The notes: generated by a model from the sequence alone, not told the origin. Numbered from the stretch's first letter, positions 26,814-35,904 are shown. The stretch is 64,000 bases of DNA from Saccharicrinis sp963675435 (GCA_963675435.1 OY776216.1:3348001-3412000); one strand, 5' to 3'. Made by a program: numbers and translations.

Positions 26814-29441
26814 ATGGAATTAGCAAGCACGTACAATCCCGCCGAAACGGAGGACAAATGGTATAAGTATTGGATGGACCAAAAGTTTTTTCATTCAGAA
26901 CCGGATGAAAGAGAGCCTTATACGGTCGTCATTCCACCACCAAATGTTACAGGGGTTTTACACATGGGCCATATGCTGAATAATACCATTCAGGATATTT
27001 TAGTACGAAGAGCCCGTATGTTGGGTAAAAATGCTTGTTGGGTTCCGGGAACAGACCATGCATCAATTGCTACAGAAGCTAAAGTAGTAGCAAAATTAAA
27101 AAATGATGGTATTGATAAAGCAGATTTATCACGCGATGAATTTTTAAAACATGCATGGGAATGGACAGATAAACATGGAGGTATTATTCTTGAGCAATTA
27201 AAAAAGCTTGGTGCTTCATGTGATTGGGACAGAACATGTTTCACTTTGGATGAAACCAGGAGTGAAGCTGTTATAGATACTTTTGTTAAGCTGTATGAGA
27301 AAGGATTGATTTATCGTGGTGTTAGAATGGTAAATTGGGATCCGGACGCTTTAACAGCAGTATCAGATGAAGAGGTTGTTTACAAAGAATTACATTCTAA
27401 ACTATACTACTTACTTTATAAAATAGAAGGAGAAGAAGGGCATGTTACTATTGCTACAACTCGTCCGGAAACTATTTTAGGAGATACTGCAGTATGTATA
27501 AATCCTAATGACGAACGTTTTAAGCATCTGAAAGGAAAAAGAGTATTGGTGCCATTGATTAACAGATCTATTCCTATTATTGAGGACGAGTATGTTGATA
27601 TGGAATTCGGTACAGGTTGTTTAAAAATTACGCCTGCACACGATATTAATGACTACGAAATAGGAATGCGTCATAACCTGGACAGTATCGATATTTTAAA
27701 TGATAATGGTACGCTAAGTGATGCTGCAGGAATGTTTGTAGGTAAAGATCGTTTTGCTGTAAGAGATGAAATTATTCCTGAGTTAGAAAAGTCCGGAAAT
27801 CTTTTAAAGATGGAGGATTATGATAACAAAGTAGGATGTTCGGAAAGAACAGGTGCTGTTATAGAGCCAAAATTATCTACACAGTGGTTCCTTAAAATGA
27901 CAGATATGGCCAAGAGTGCCCTGGATGCAGTAATGACAGATGAAGTGCAGTTTCATCCACCAAAATTTAAAAATGTTTACCGTCACTGGATGGAAAATGT
28001 GAAAGATTGGTGTATTTCTCGTCAGTTATATTGGGGACATCGTATTCCTGTTTATTATTTAGATAATGGAGATTTCGTTGTAGCAAAAAATACAGAGGAA
28101 GCCTTAAAACTAGCAAGAGAAAAAGCAGGTAACCCTGAATTAACAGAAGCCGATCTTAGACAAGAAGAAGATGTGTTGGATACCTGGGCTTCATCATGGT
28201 TATGGCCTATTTCAGTATTTGATGGTTTTAATCCTGAAAAAGACGAGATAGATTACTATTATCCAACAAGTGATTTGGTTACAGGGCATGATATCATCTT
28301 TTTCTGGGTAGCTCGTATGATTATGGCCGGATACGAATTTAAAGGAACATTCCCATTTAAGAATGTTTATTTTACCGGAATGGTTCGTGATAAGCAAGGG
28401 CGTAAAATGAGTAAGCAACTGGGTAATTCTCCTGATCCGTTAGATTTAATTGCAAAATATGGGGCAGATGGTGTTCGTGTAGGAATGTTATTGTGTTCAC
28501 CTGCTGGTGGAGATTTGTTGTTTGATGATAGTTTAACTGAGCAGGGACGTAATTTCTCTAATAAAATATGGAATGCTTTCCGTTTGGTTAAAGGATGGAA
28601 TGTTGATGAATCTATTGCTCAGCCTGAAAGTGCTGCAAAGGGAATTGAATGGTTTGCTCAGAAATTGAATCAAACTATTGCTTTGGTTGATGATCATTTC
28701 AATAAGTTCCGTATTTCAGATGCTTTAATGACAGTTTATACATTATTCCGTGATGATTTTTCATCATGGTATCTTGAAATTGTGAAGCCTGGATATCAGC
28801 AACCTATTGATGCGAAGACATATAAAGCAACAATCGATAATTTTGATAAGATATTAAGATTGCTTCACCCATTTATGCCATTTATTTCAGAAGAAATTTG
28901 GCAACTTTTGGATGAGAGAAAAGAAGGTGAAAGTATTATGGTTTCAGAAATGCCTGTAGCTGCTGATACTGATGAGAAAATATTGGCTGATTTTGAATTA
29001 ACAAAAGAGGCTATTGTTGGTGTTCGTAATGTTCGTAAGCAAAAGAATATTGCTAATAAAGATGTTATATCATTAAGTATTTTAGATAATACAGGTAATT
29101 ATGACAAAAACTTTGATGCTGTTTTAGCTAAATTAGCCAACGCTGATAAAATTAATTTTGTAACGGAAAAGGTTTCTGGCGCATTATCCTTTATGGTTAA
29201 GGCCAATGAGTATTTTATTCCAATGGGCGATTTATTGGATGTGGATGCTGAAATTGCAAGGCTGGAAGAGGACTTAAAATATCAACAAGGTTTCTTAAAC
29301 TCTGTGATGAAAAAATTAAGCAATGAGCGTTTTGTGAACAATGCACCAGAAAAAGTGGTAGCAATTGAAAAGCAGAAACAAGAAGATGCTGAAGCAAAAA
29401 TTAAAGCATTACAAGAAAGTATTGCTAACTTAAAAAAGTAA
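26814..29441 (+). CDS. valS: Valyl-tRNA synthetase
   Basis: This 875-residue class I aminoacyl-tRNA synthetase charges tRNA-Val. The HIGH motif appears as HMGH (50-53) after PPPNVTGVL. The editing domain shows TTRPETILGDTAVCI. The KMSKS loop is KMSKQ (531-535) in GRKMSKQLGNSPDPLDL. The anticodon-binding domain and a C-terminal coiled-coil arm (about 800-875) follow, the latter ending in a lysine-rich helix. The length is normal for ValS. No paralogue or frame interruption is visible. Confidence 0.98.
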   Translation: MELASTYNPAETEDKWYKYWMDQKFFHSEPDEREPYTVVIPPPNVTGVLHMGHMLNNTIQDILVRRARMLGKNACWVPGTDHASIATEAKVVAKLKNDGIDKADLSRDEFLKHAWEWTDKHGGIILEQLKKLGASCDWDRTCFTLDETRSEAVIDTFVKLYEKGLIYRGVRMVNWDPDALTAVSDEEVVYKELHSKLYYLLYKIEGEEGHVTIATTRPETILGDTAVCINPNDERFKHLKGKRVLVPLINRSIPIIEDEYVDMEFGTGCLKITPAHDINDYEIGMRHNLDSIDILNDNGTLSDAAGMFVGKDRFAVRDEIIPELEKSGNLLKMEDYDNKVGCSERTGAVIEPKLSTQWFLKMTDMAKSALDAVMTDEVQFHPPKFKNVYRHWMENVKDWCISRQLYWGHRIPVYYLDNGDFVVAKNTEEALKLAREKAGNPELTEADLRQEEDVLDTWASSWLWPISVFDGFNPEKDEIDYYYPTSDLVTGHDIIFFWVARMIMAGYEFKGTFPFKNVYFTGMVRDKQGRKMSKQLGNSPDPLDLIAKYGADGVRVGMLLCSPAGGDLLFDDSLTEQGRNFSNKIWNAFRLVKGWNVDESIAQPESAAKGIEWFAQKLNQTIALVDDHFNKFRISDALMTVYTLFRDDFSSWYLEIVKPGYQQPIDAKTYKATIDNFDKILRLLHPFMPFISEEIWQLLDERKEGESIMVSEMPVAADTDEKILADFELTKEAIVGVRNVRKQKNIANKDVISLSILDNTGNYDKNFDAVLAKLANADKINFVTEKVSGALSFMVKANEYFIPMGDLLDVDAEIARLEEDLKYQQGFLNSVMKKLSNERFVNNAPEKVVAIEKQKQEDAEAKIKALQESIANLKK

Positions 29442-29462
29442 TTTAAGTAATTGTTATACATA

Positions 29463-29486
29463 CAAAAAAACGCCGCATTTGCGGCG
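29463..29486 (-). terminator. GC-rich hairpin, minus-strand terminator between valS and the M56 gene
   Basis: CGCCGC (29471-29476) pairs with GCGGCG (29481-29486) around ATTT. The T-run is on the minus strand (complement of 29464-29470), so it is oriented to stop transcripts of the M56/BlaI operon. It is separated from that operon's stop codon by the inverted-repeat element. It may also stop valS transcripts less efficiently. Confidence 0.75.
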
Positions 29487-29749
29487 TAATAACCCGAGTT
29501 CAATTAAAATTAGAGAGCTCAGATTTTATTAAAATGCTGATATACAAGGCAAATTCTTTTTGCATAGCGAGCTATGGTAGAAGTATTTAACGAAGTAGAT
29601 TAGTATTTTAATAGAAAGCCACATATAAACAACGAATTTCTGCTTCATATTTGTTTGACATAGCCCGCTATGACTTCACAAATATTCATTGAAACTCATT
29701 ATTTATAAGTGGTCTGAGCCAATAATTTTATATCGAACTCGGGTTATTA
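29487..29749. mobile_element. 263-bp MITE-like inverted-repeat element
   Basis: The ends are a perfect 15-bp inverted repeat: TAATAACCCGAGTTC at 29487-29501 and its reverse complement at 29735-29749. The match continues imperfectly inward over about 12 more bases (AATTAAAATTA against GATATAAAATTA). Inside are two small palindromes, CATAGCGAGCTATG near 29563-29576 and CATAGCCCGCTATG near 29660-29673. There is no coding frame. The boundary dinucleotide TA on both sides is consistent with a TA target duplication. It lies between the M56 gene and its terminator, and its right end supplies that gene's stop codon. Classing it as a MITE is inference. Confidence 0.8.
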
Positions 29750-31570
29750 GTTATCTTGTTTTTCAGCTTCTTTAAGTTCTTTTTTAAGCTGTTTCATTTC
29801 TTGTTTTAGTGCTTCCATTTCCTTTTTAAGTTGTTCTCTTTCTTTGGTTAAATTTTCTTTTTCAAGTTCAAGATCAATATCCTTTAATTCTGCATTCACT
29901 AAAGAATCTATATTTAAATTTTCAATTTGAATATTTGCACTTTCTACAGCTATTTTTGCAGCTTCCAAAGATGTCTCCACAATATCACCAATATTTAGGC
30001 TCTCCAGCACTTCAGCGGCAATTTCAACACCTGTTTTTGCGGCTTCTAAACCTAATTTTTGCGCTTCTGCACAATTACCGAGACTATCTGAAAGTAAGTG
30101 ATGTAAATCCATTTCTCTGGCAATTTCTTCACGAGCTTCCTGAAGGCTAAGTTTTATTTCCATGTTAATAGAATCCATATTTATGGAATCCATAGCTGCT
30201 TCAACTTCTATACGAGCCTCTTTCATTACCTTATCCAAATTAATTTCTTTTAGGGCTAAATGTATCTCTTTAAACATTTCCTGTGATAACATTTTGTCTT
30301 TTTCACTTAAGGCAATTTCAATCGCTTGTTCAACTTCTTTACTGATGTTAGCCTGATTTTCATTCGCTACTTTAATGTTGGCTTCAACCACTTTTATTAA
30401 GCTGTCTCTTTCTTGTTTTGTTGGTAAATTAATGTCTTTATTTACAACAATAACTTTTACTGAATCGTTTGTGCTTAACTCAGCATTAGCTTCATTCAAA
30501 TTTTGATACATATTTTGGTTTCCAACAGAAAAGGAAACCAAGAAAATACTGCTTATAATAATGAATGAAGCGATAATACGTTCTGTTATATTTGATTTCA
30601 TCGTTTTGTTTTTTTGAATACGTTTAATTCTTTCTAATAAATTACCCTGCTTTTTTCCAAAAGCCATAGATAATGATTCTTCATTGCTGCTGAAAATTTG
30701 TGCGTTAGTCAACGCTTTGGCATAGGTAACTTTATCTCCGGTTAATTGAATAGCAATTTCATCGCAGCTATGCTCTCTTTCGTCTCTAATGCATTTAGAT
30801 ATGATCCATATAGATGGGTGGAAGAAGAAAAGGATTTCAATGATGGATTGTATAATATTAAACAGATAGTCATTTCTTACAATGTGGGCTAACTCATGGG
30901 CAATAATAGCTTCAATTTCCTTTTCTGTTAAACCAGTAAATGCTTTTACCGGAAACAAAATAATGGGTTTCATAAACCCTAATGTAACTGGTGTATTAGT
31001 ATGAGGTGATTTATATGCTTTAATTACTTTGTTGATTTTAAGCTCCTGTGAAAATTCAATCATTTTTTCTATCCACTTTTCTTCAAAAGGTAATAATTGC
31101 AAACCTCTCAAACGTCTGTTGTATGCCAAACCTCCAATTAAACGTACAGTAAATAAGGCAATCCCTATAAGCCATATAGATAGGAATAGAGGGAAATTTC
31201 GTTGAAACCAGGCCCGTGTTTTAATCAATTTAATATTGAAAGTTTGATCTTGCTCAGTAACTTTATTTCCCACATTTTGGTTGATCAGGTTTTTAAAATA
31301 TTCAGGATTTTGCAGCAATTCATACTTTACATTTTGCTTTTGCTTGGCGTAGTTATATGAGTTTACAAAAGTAGAGATTGACCATCCAAACATGATAACA
31401 ATAATTGTAAATGAAATGAAATACCTCACTTGAGAACTGTACTTTCTTAGAATACTAAGTAGTATCAGTAAGATCATTAACAGAACTGTACCTTGCCATA
31501 AGGAATGAATTATTGTCCATCCTAAAGCTTCAGTTATTTCCGGAGGAAAAATACTTTGTATTGGTTTCAT
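29747..31570 (-). CDS. BlaR1-like M56 family membrane metallopeptidase with coiled-coil tail
   Basis: This 607-residue protein has about four membrane helices in the first 350 residues (about 20-40, 48-68, 127-145 and 330-348). The zinc-protease motif is HELAH (225-229) with REHSCDEIA near 266-273, as in M56/BlaR1 peptidases. In place of the penicillin-binding sensor domain of true BlaR1 it has about 250 charged, helical residues after the last helix, with long coiled-coil heptads at the end (LTKEREQLKKEMEALKQEM). It lies 3 bp after a BlaI-type repressor gene and should cleave or inactivate it on an envelope signal. The stop codon TAA falls inside the right end of the inverted-repeat element. 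Confidence 0.9.
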   Translation of the reverse strand: MKPIQSIFPPEITEALGWTIIHSLWQGTVLLMILLILLSILRKYSSQVRYFISFTIIVIMFGWSISTFVNSYNYAKQKQNVKYELLQNPEYFKNLINQNVGNKVTEQDQTFNIKLIKTRAWFQRNFPLFLSIWLIGIALFTVRLIGGLAYNRRLRGLQLLPFEEKWIEKMIEFSQELKINKVIKAYKSPHTNTPVTLGFMKPIILFPVKAFTGLTEKEIEAIIAHELAHIVRNDYLFNIIQSIIEILFFFHPSIWIISKCIRDEREHSCDEIAIQLTGDKVTYAKALTNAQIFSSNEESLSMAFGKKQGNLLERIKRIQKNKTMKSNITERIIASFIIISSIFLVSFSVGNQNMYQNLNEANAELSTNDSVKVIVVNKDINLPTKQERDSLIKVVEANIKVANENQANISKEVEQAIEIALSEKDKMLSQEMFKEIHLALKEINLDKVMKEARIEVEAAMDSINMDSINMEIKLSLQEAREEIAREMDLHHLLSDSLGNCAEAQKLGLEAAKTGVEIAAEVLESLNIGDIVETSLEAAKIAVESANIQIENLNIDSLVNAELKDIDLELEKENLTKEREQLKKEMEALKQEMKQLKKELKEAEKQDN

Positions 31571-31573
31571 AAT

Positions 31574-31957
31574 TTAAGAATTAGTTTCGTTTTCCATTTG
31601 CTCAATAATTTTTTTTATCTCATCAAGTTCTTCTTTAGATGTTTTTTTATTTCCTAGAAGTTGCATAACTAGTGAAGATGCAGATCCGCTAAAAGCCGAG
31701 TCAATAAAACGATCGAGTAGGCGACCTCTGGTTTCTTCTTTTTTGTAAGTAGCATAATATAAGTGACTCTTACCATTCGCTTTTCTATGTAGTAAACCTT
31801 TGGTAGTCATTTTTTGCATAATTTTAAGTGTGGTTGTGTAGCCAACACTTTTGCTTGAACTTATTAATTCATGGATTTCTTTTACGGTTAAAGGTTCTTC
31901 TTTCCATAAAATATTTAAAACTTCAAGTTCTGCTGCTGTAGGTGTTATTTTTTCCAT
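31574..31957 (-). CDS. BlaI/MecI/CopY-family transcriptional repressor
   Basis: This 127-residue protein has the winged-helix fold of the BlaI family. The N-terminal part reads PTAAELEVLNILWKEEPLTVKEIHEL, and the recognition region GYTTTLKIMQKMTTKGLLHR. The C-terminal part (about 85-125) forms the dimerisation helices, where M56 peptidases cut BlaI. Two matching ACGAC-N4-GTCGT sites flank the -7 box of its own promoter, so it is self-regulating. Its partner peptidase gene follows after 3 bp. Confidence 0.95.
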   Translation of the reverse strand: MEKITPTAAELEVLNILWKEEPLTVKEIHELISSSKSVGYTTTLKIMQKMTTKGLLHRKANGKSHLYYATYKKEETRGRLLDRFIDSAFSGSASSLVMQLLGNKKTSKEELDEIKKIIEQMENETNS

Positions 31958-31978
31958 GAGTATATATTATTATTTATT

Positions 31979-31992
31979 ACGACCCTTGTCGT
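31979..31992. promoter_or_regulatory. BlaI operator 1
   Basis: ACGAC-CCTT-GTCGT is a perfect 5+4+5 inverted repeat, downstream of the -7 box on the minus strand and about 22 bp before the BlaI start codon. Confidence 0.85.
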
Positions 31993-31993
31993 A

Positions 31994-32024
31994 CAAAGTT
32001 ATACGACTTTTGTCGTAATTGCAA
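31994..32024 (-). promoter_or_regulatory. Promoter of the BlaI/M56 operon
   Basis: On the minus strand TTG (32022-32024) and TAACTTTG (31994-32001) lie 20 bp apart, a good match to the Bacteroidota -33/-7 pattern. Operator 2 fills the spacer and operator 1 follows the -7 box, so BlaI binding would exclude the polymerase. Confidence 0.8.
32003..32016. promoter_or_regulatory. BlaI operator 2
   Basis: ACGAC-TTTT-GTCGT is the second copy of the same inverted repeat, with its centre 24 bp from the first (a little over two helical turns). Confidence 0.85.
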
Positions 32025-32350
32025 TAGTAAATGGTAAAAAAGTTTTAATAAAGTGATTTGATATGTGTGTTGGAATTATCGACCAATTGGACTGTATCGG
32101 AGAGTTGTTATATATTTTTAAGTAAATGTATTATTATTAATGTAGAGTTGTAAAAATTAACAAATAAAAGAGTTACATGATATATGAATCAGATACTATA
32201 CGAGAGTTAAATGATTATTAATTAACTTAAATATTGATGTATTATGTTATAATGTTACTATTTTTGAGGAGTTAAAAATTTGTCTGAATAATTATTGTTG
32301 TTTTTATATTCAGATATCGAGTTTAAGTTAAGTAGATAAAGAACATAGTA
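32025..32350. other. Intergenic stretch between divergent genes
   Basis: Apart from the BlaI/M56 promoter at its left edge I see no gene, hairpin with a T-run or repeat here. The promoter of the downstream EEP-family gene must lie in it, but I cannot identify a convincing -7 box. Confidence 0.45.
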
Positions 32351-34030
32351 ATGAGGAATCAAGTTTGGAGAAGTATAGCACTTATAATATTTATAAATAT
32401 AGCTCTGTCAATAAACTGCCTGGCACAGGAAGATGCTTCCTTGTTGGATAAGAGTAAAACCCTAGATGTAGTAACGTGGAATTTAGAGTGGTTTGGTGCT
32501 CCTCAAAAATCATCAGCTACGTATCTATACGATAAACAATTAACAGATGTAAGTGCTACTATATTATCACTTGATGCTGATATATATGCTTTGCAGGAGG
32601 TTGTGAATGATAAAGTTAATGGTTATTATCTTCAGGAGTTAGTTGCTAAATTAAATGAGGAATCTGGTTCAAATAAATATGTAGGTTTTGCGTCTGATCG
32701 TTATAGCTTTTCGTTTAATGAGCCTTCAACTTCGTATCCATCACAATGTGTATGTTATATATTGAATACACAAAATGTATCTTTAGTTGAAGAATTTCCA
32801 ATGTTTGATGATATATATGAAAACTCAAGAACTCAATCTATTGACGGATACAATGGGTATGCTCCCACATTTTGGAGTAGTGGAAGATTGCCCTATTTTT
32901 TAAAAGCAATAGTTTCTATCGAAGGAAAAAGTCAGATTATTAATTTTGTAAATATTCATGCAAAATGCTGTTACGATAGTGAAGACAGGAGAGAAAATGA
33001 TGGTGATTATTTATTGAATGCTCTGGTAACTAATTATGCAATTGATAATGTCATTGTATTAGGTGATTATAACGATGATACAAACACTCCGGGGCCATAT
33101 GATAATTGGTATGCAGATAATAACTTAAATTTTATGGAGGTTGCTGGTGCTGAAATCGATCATATTAGTATTTCAAATGAGTTGTATGATGAAAATGAAG
33201 CATTGATTAATAATAATTATGTTGGAGATGTTTCTATTTCAGATCATGATCCGGTAATGATTCGATTAAAACTTGATGACTTAAAAACTTCTCAAGCGAT
33301 TAATTTAGAGACTATAGATTCGCAGATGGTTGGTTCTACTGCAACTTTGTCAGCAACAAATAGTTCGGGTTTACCTGTTGAGTATGTTGCTTTAAAAGGA
33401 AAAGTTTCTATTGATGGAAATCAGGTTACCTTTAATGCGGGAGGAGAAGTTTTATTACAAGCTATTCAAACCGGAAATGATGTTTATTCCCCTGCTTTTT
33501 CAAACGTGGTTCCTGTTACAATAAACAAATATGAACAAACCATTGACTTTGATGCAATAAGTGACAAAAAGCTTAGTGATGCACCCTTTGAATTGGTGGC
33601 AAGCTCTAACTTAGGCTTTGATGTATCATTTGAGGTTATAGAAGGAAATGTAAGTATTGATGGCAATATGGTTACCTTGGAAGATGCCGGAGATGTTACA
33701 ATAAGGGCATATCATAACGGAGATGATCAGTACGAAAGTGCGGAGGCATTTCAATCCTTTTATGTTGAAGATAAAAGTGGAATCGATGATGAATATGCAA
33801 AACAAGTAAAAATATATCCTAATCCTTGTAGACATAAAGTTACCATTGATATGCCAGACTCTTCTGTAAAGCACATTGTTATTTATAATATTACAGGAGA
33901 TAAAGTATATAGTCTGGAAGCTTATAGCTCTGCAAATATTTATGTAGATAATTTAAGTAACGGATTGTATTTTATTCAAATTACTTCAGGAAATATAACG
34001 ATCTCTAAAAAAATTCAAGTAAGGCATTAA
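32351..34030 (+). CDS. Exported EEP-family nuclease/phosphatase with T9SS sorting domain
   Basis: This 559-residue protein has a signal peptide ending CLAQ (about 26). An endonuclease/exonuclease/phosphatase domain follows (about 36-312) with TWNLEWFG, DIYALQEV, NIHAKCC, LGDYNDD and ISDHDPVMI, the family's metal-binding and catalytic motifs. Two tandem Ig-like/MBG-type repeats span about 315-480 (KVSIDGNQVTF and NVSIDGNMVTL). The last 70 residues form a T9SS type A sorting domain with KIYPNPCRHKVTI and LSNGLYFIQI. It should be secreted or surface-anchored. DNA is the usual substrate of such exported EEP enzymes, but a phosphodiester lipid or phosphate ester cannot be excluded. Confidence 0.88.
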   Translation: MRNQVWRSIALIIFINIALSINCLAQEDASLLDKSKTLDVVTWNLEWFGAPQKSSATYLYDKQLTDVSATILSLDADIYALQEVVNDKVNGYYLQELVAKLNEESGSNKYVGFASDRYSFSFNEPSTSYPSQCVCYILNTQNVSLVEEFPMFDDIYENSRTQSIDGYNGYAPTFWSSGRLPYFLKAIVSIEGKSQIINFVNIHAKCCYDSEDRRENDGDYLLNALVTNYAIDNVIVLGDYNDDTNTPGPYDNWYADNNLNFMEVAGAEIDHISISNELYDENEALINNNYVGDVSISDHDPVMIRLKLDDLKTSQAINLETIDSQMVGSTATLSATNSSGLPVEYVALKGKVSIDGNQVTFNAGGEVLLQAIQTGNDVYSPAFSNVVPVTINKYEQTIDFDAISDKKLSDAPFELVASSNLGFDVSFEVIEGNVSIDGNMVTLEDAGDVTIRAYHNGDDQYESAEAFQSFYVEDKSGIDDEYAKQVKIYPNPCRHKVTIDMPDSSVKHIVIYNITGDKVYSLEAYSSANIYVDNLSNGLYFIQITSGNITISKKIQVRH

Positions 34031-34058
34031 TTTTTTTTCAAAAAAAATAGCATACATC

Positions 34059-34070
34059 GCAAACGGTTGC
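34059..34070. promoter_or_regulatory. LacI-family operator-like palindrome upstream of the amylase gene
   Basis: The minus strand reads TTGCAACCGTTTGCG, close to the LacI/CcpA consensus TGNAANCGNTTNCA (one mismatch at the last base). It lies about 50 bp upstream of the amylase -33 box. The regulator gene is not in the window. Confidence 0.5.
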
Positions 34071-34118
34071 AATCTAAAAAATTTACTTTAAAGGCGTGTA
34101 TTGTAGTGTGGTAATGGT

Positions 34119-34148
34119 TTTGAGGGGTAGTTGATATTACTATCTTTG
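34119..34148 (+). promoter_or_regulatory. Candidate amylase promoter
   Basis: TTTG (34119-34122) and TATCTTTG (34141-34148) are 18 bp apart, close to the Bacteroidota -33/-7 arrangement. The start codon is 36 bp downstream. Confidence 0.6.
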
Positions 34149-34183
34149 AACTGAAAATTCAGTCAAAAATTAATTATTTACCT

Positions 34184-35851
34184 ATGATTAAAAAAATTCT
34201 ACCACTACTTATTATGGCAATTATTGCATCGTGTAGCTCAGGTACAAAGCAGGCAGATGTGGTTAAAAAAGCTACTCCTTTTTTATGGGAAAATGCAAAT
34301 GTTTATTTCTTATTAACAGACCGTTTTTGCAATGGTGACTCAACAAATGATGTAAATTTTGAAAGAACGGGCAAAACTGGTGTTTTGCGTGGTTTTATGG
34401 GCGGTGATTTTAAGGGGATCATTAAAAAAATTAATGAAGGTTACTTTTCTGATTTAGGTGTAAATGCATTATGGTTTTCTCCAATTGCGGAGCAGATTCA
34501 TGGTTCAGTAGATGAAGGAACGGGTAATACATATGCGTACCATGGTTACTGGGCAAAAGATTGGACTAGTATTGATCCCAATTGGGGTACAGAAGAAGAG
34601 TTTGCAGAATTGGTTGAAGCTGCTCATCAAAAAGGTATCCGTGTTGTGATGGATGTTGTAATTAACCATACAGGTCCGGTCACTCCAGTTGATCCTGTTT
34701 ATAATAATGAATGGGTAAGAACTTCACCAAAGTGTACCTATGATACCTATGAAAATACTGTAACTTGTACTCTTGTTGAGAACCTACCTGATATTAGAAC
34801 AGAAAGTAATGAGGATGTAAATTTACCAGATGTTCTTATGGAAAAATGGGAAAAAGAAGGCCGTTTAACTCAGGAAATGGAAGAATTGAATGCTTTTTTT
34901 GTTGCAACAGGTTATCCCAGAGCCCCAAGATTCTATATTATGAAATGGTTGATTGATTTTGTCAAAAAATATGGAGTTGATGGTTACAGAATTGATACAG
35001 CCAAGCATACTGAAGCTTCTATTTGGGGAGAATTGAATAAGCAAGCATCAAAAGCATTTGAGGAATGGAAACTTGCAAATCCGGATAAGGTTTTGGATAA
35101 TAATGAATTTTATACAGTTGGAGAAGTATATAATTATGGCGTTTCTACCGGAAGAATGTTTGATAATGGTGGTGTTCAGGTTGACTACTTTGCTAATGGT
35201 ATGGACGCATTAATTAATTTTGAATTAAAATCAGATGCAAATAATGATTACGAGTCTGTTTTTTCAAAGTATTCAAACCTTCTTAATACAGAATTAAAAG
35301 GTAAAACAATATTGAATTATCTTACATCACATGATGATGGTCAGCCTTTTGATAAGAGTAGGGAAAAGGCATTTAAGGCTGCAAATATGTTATTATTAAC
35401 ACCTGGTGCATCGCAAATCTATTATGGAGATGAAACCAATCGTAATTTGATTATTGAAGGAACTGAAGGTGATGCTACTTTACGTTCATTTATGAATTGG
35501 GATGCTATTGAATCAAATGCTCTTGTTAATGATGTTGCGACTAAAGATTTACTTTCCCATTATCAAAAATTAGGACAATTTAGGGCTGCAAATCCATCTG
35601 TTGGTGCAGGAGTTCATAAAATGATAAGTCAGAATCCATATCTTTTCGAAAGGGTATATGCTAAAGATGATTATACAAATAAGGTAGTTGTAGGTTTAGA
35701 TCTTAATGTTGGAGAAAAAGAAATAAATGTAGCTAGTGTATTTTCTGATGGGGATCAATTAAAAGACTATTATTCTGGTAAAAATGTGACAGTTAAAAAT
35801 GGAAAAATAACAATAGATTCAGATTTTGATATAGTGCTATTATCATTATAA
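34184..35851 (+). CDS. GH13 alpha-amylase lipoprotein
   Basis: This 555-residue lipoprotein has the lipobox AIIASC (Cys17). The GH13 barrel shows region I DVVINHTG, region II GYRIDTAKH with nucleophile D271, region III VGEVYN with acid/base E314, and region IV TSHDDG with D384. A small insertion with two cysteines (CTYDTYENTVTC) may be disulfide-linked. A short beta-sandwich C-terminal domain follows. It should cut alpha-1,4-glucans in the periplasm or on the surface. A LacI-type operator and a promoter lie upstream; there is no adjacent SusC/SusD pair, so it is not a classic starch-utilisation locus. A perfect terminator follows. Confidence 0.95.
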   Translation: MIKKILPLLIMAIIASCSSGTKQADVVKKATPFLWENANVYFLLTDRFCNGDSTNDVNFERTGKTGVLRGFMGGDFKGIIKKINEGYFSDLGVNALWFSPIAEQIHGSVDEGTGNTYAYHGYWAKDWTSIDPNWGTEEEFAELVEAAHQKGIRVVMDVVINHTGPVTPVDPVYNNEWVRTSPKCTYDTYENTVTCTLVENLPDIRTESNEDVNLPDVLMEKWEKEGRLTQEMEELNAFFVATGYPRAPRFYIMKWLIDFVKKYGVDGYRIDTAKHTEASIWGELNKQASKAFEEWKLANPDKVLDNNEFYTVGEVYNYGVSTGRMFDNGGVQVDYFANGMDALINFELKSDANNDYESVFSKYSNLLNTELKGKTILNYLTSHDDGQPFDKSREKAFKAANMLLLTPGASQIYYGDETNRNLIIEGTEGDATLRSFMNWDAIESNALVNDVATKDLLSHYQKLGQFRAANPSVGAGVHKMISQNPYLFERVYAKDDYTNKVVVGLDLNVGEKEINVASVFSDGDQLKDYYSGKNVTVKNGKITIDSDFDIVLLSL

Positions 35852-35904
35852 AATTTTTAGATAAAGTATTGACATTATATCTAGTCAATTTATTTTGTAT
35901 GCTT

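Noticed and set aside
29747..31957. Beta-lactam resistance operon
   Set aside because: The M56 protein lacks the penicillin-binding sensor domain and no beta-lactamase gene is nearby.
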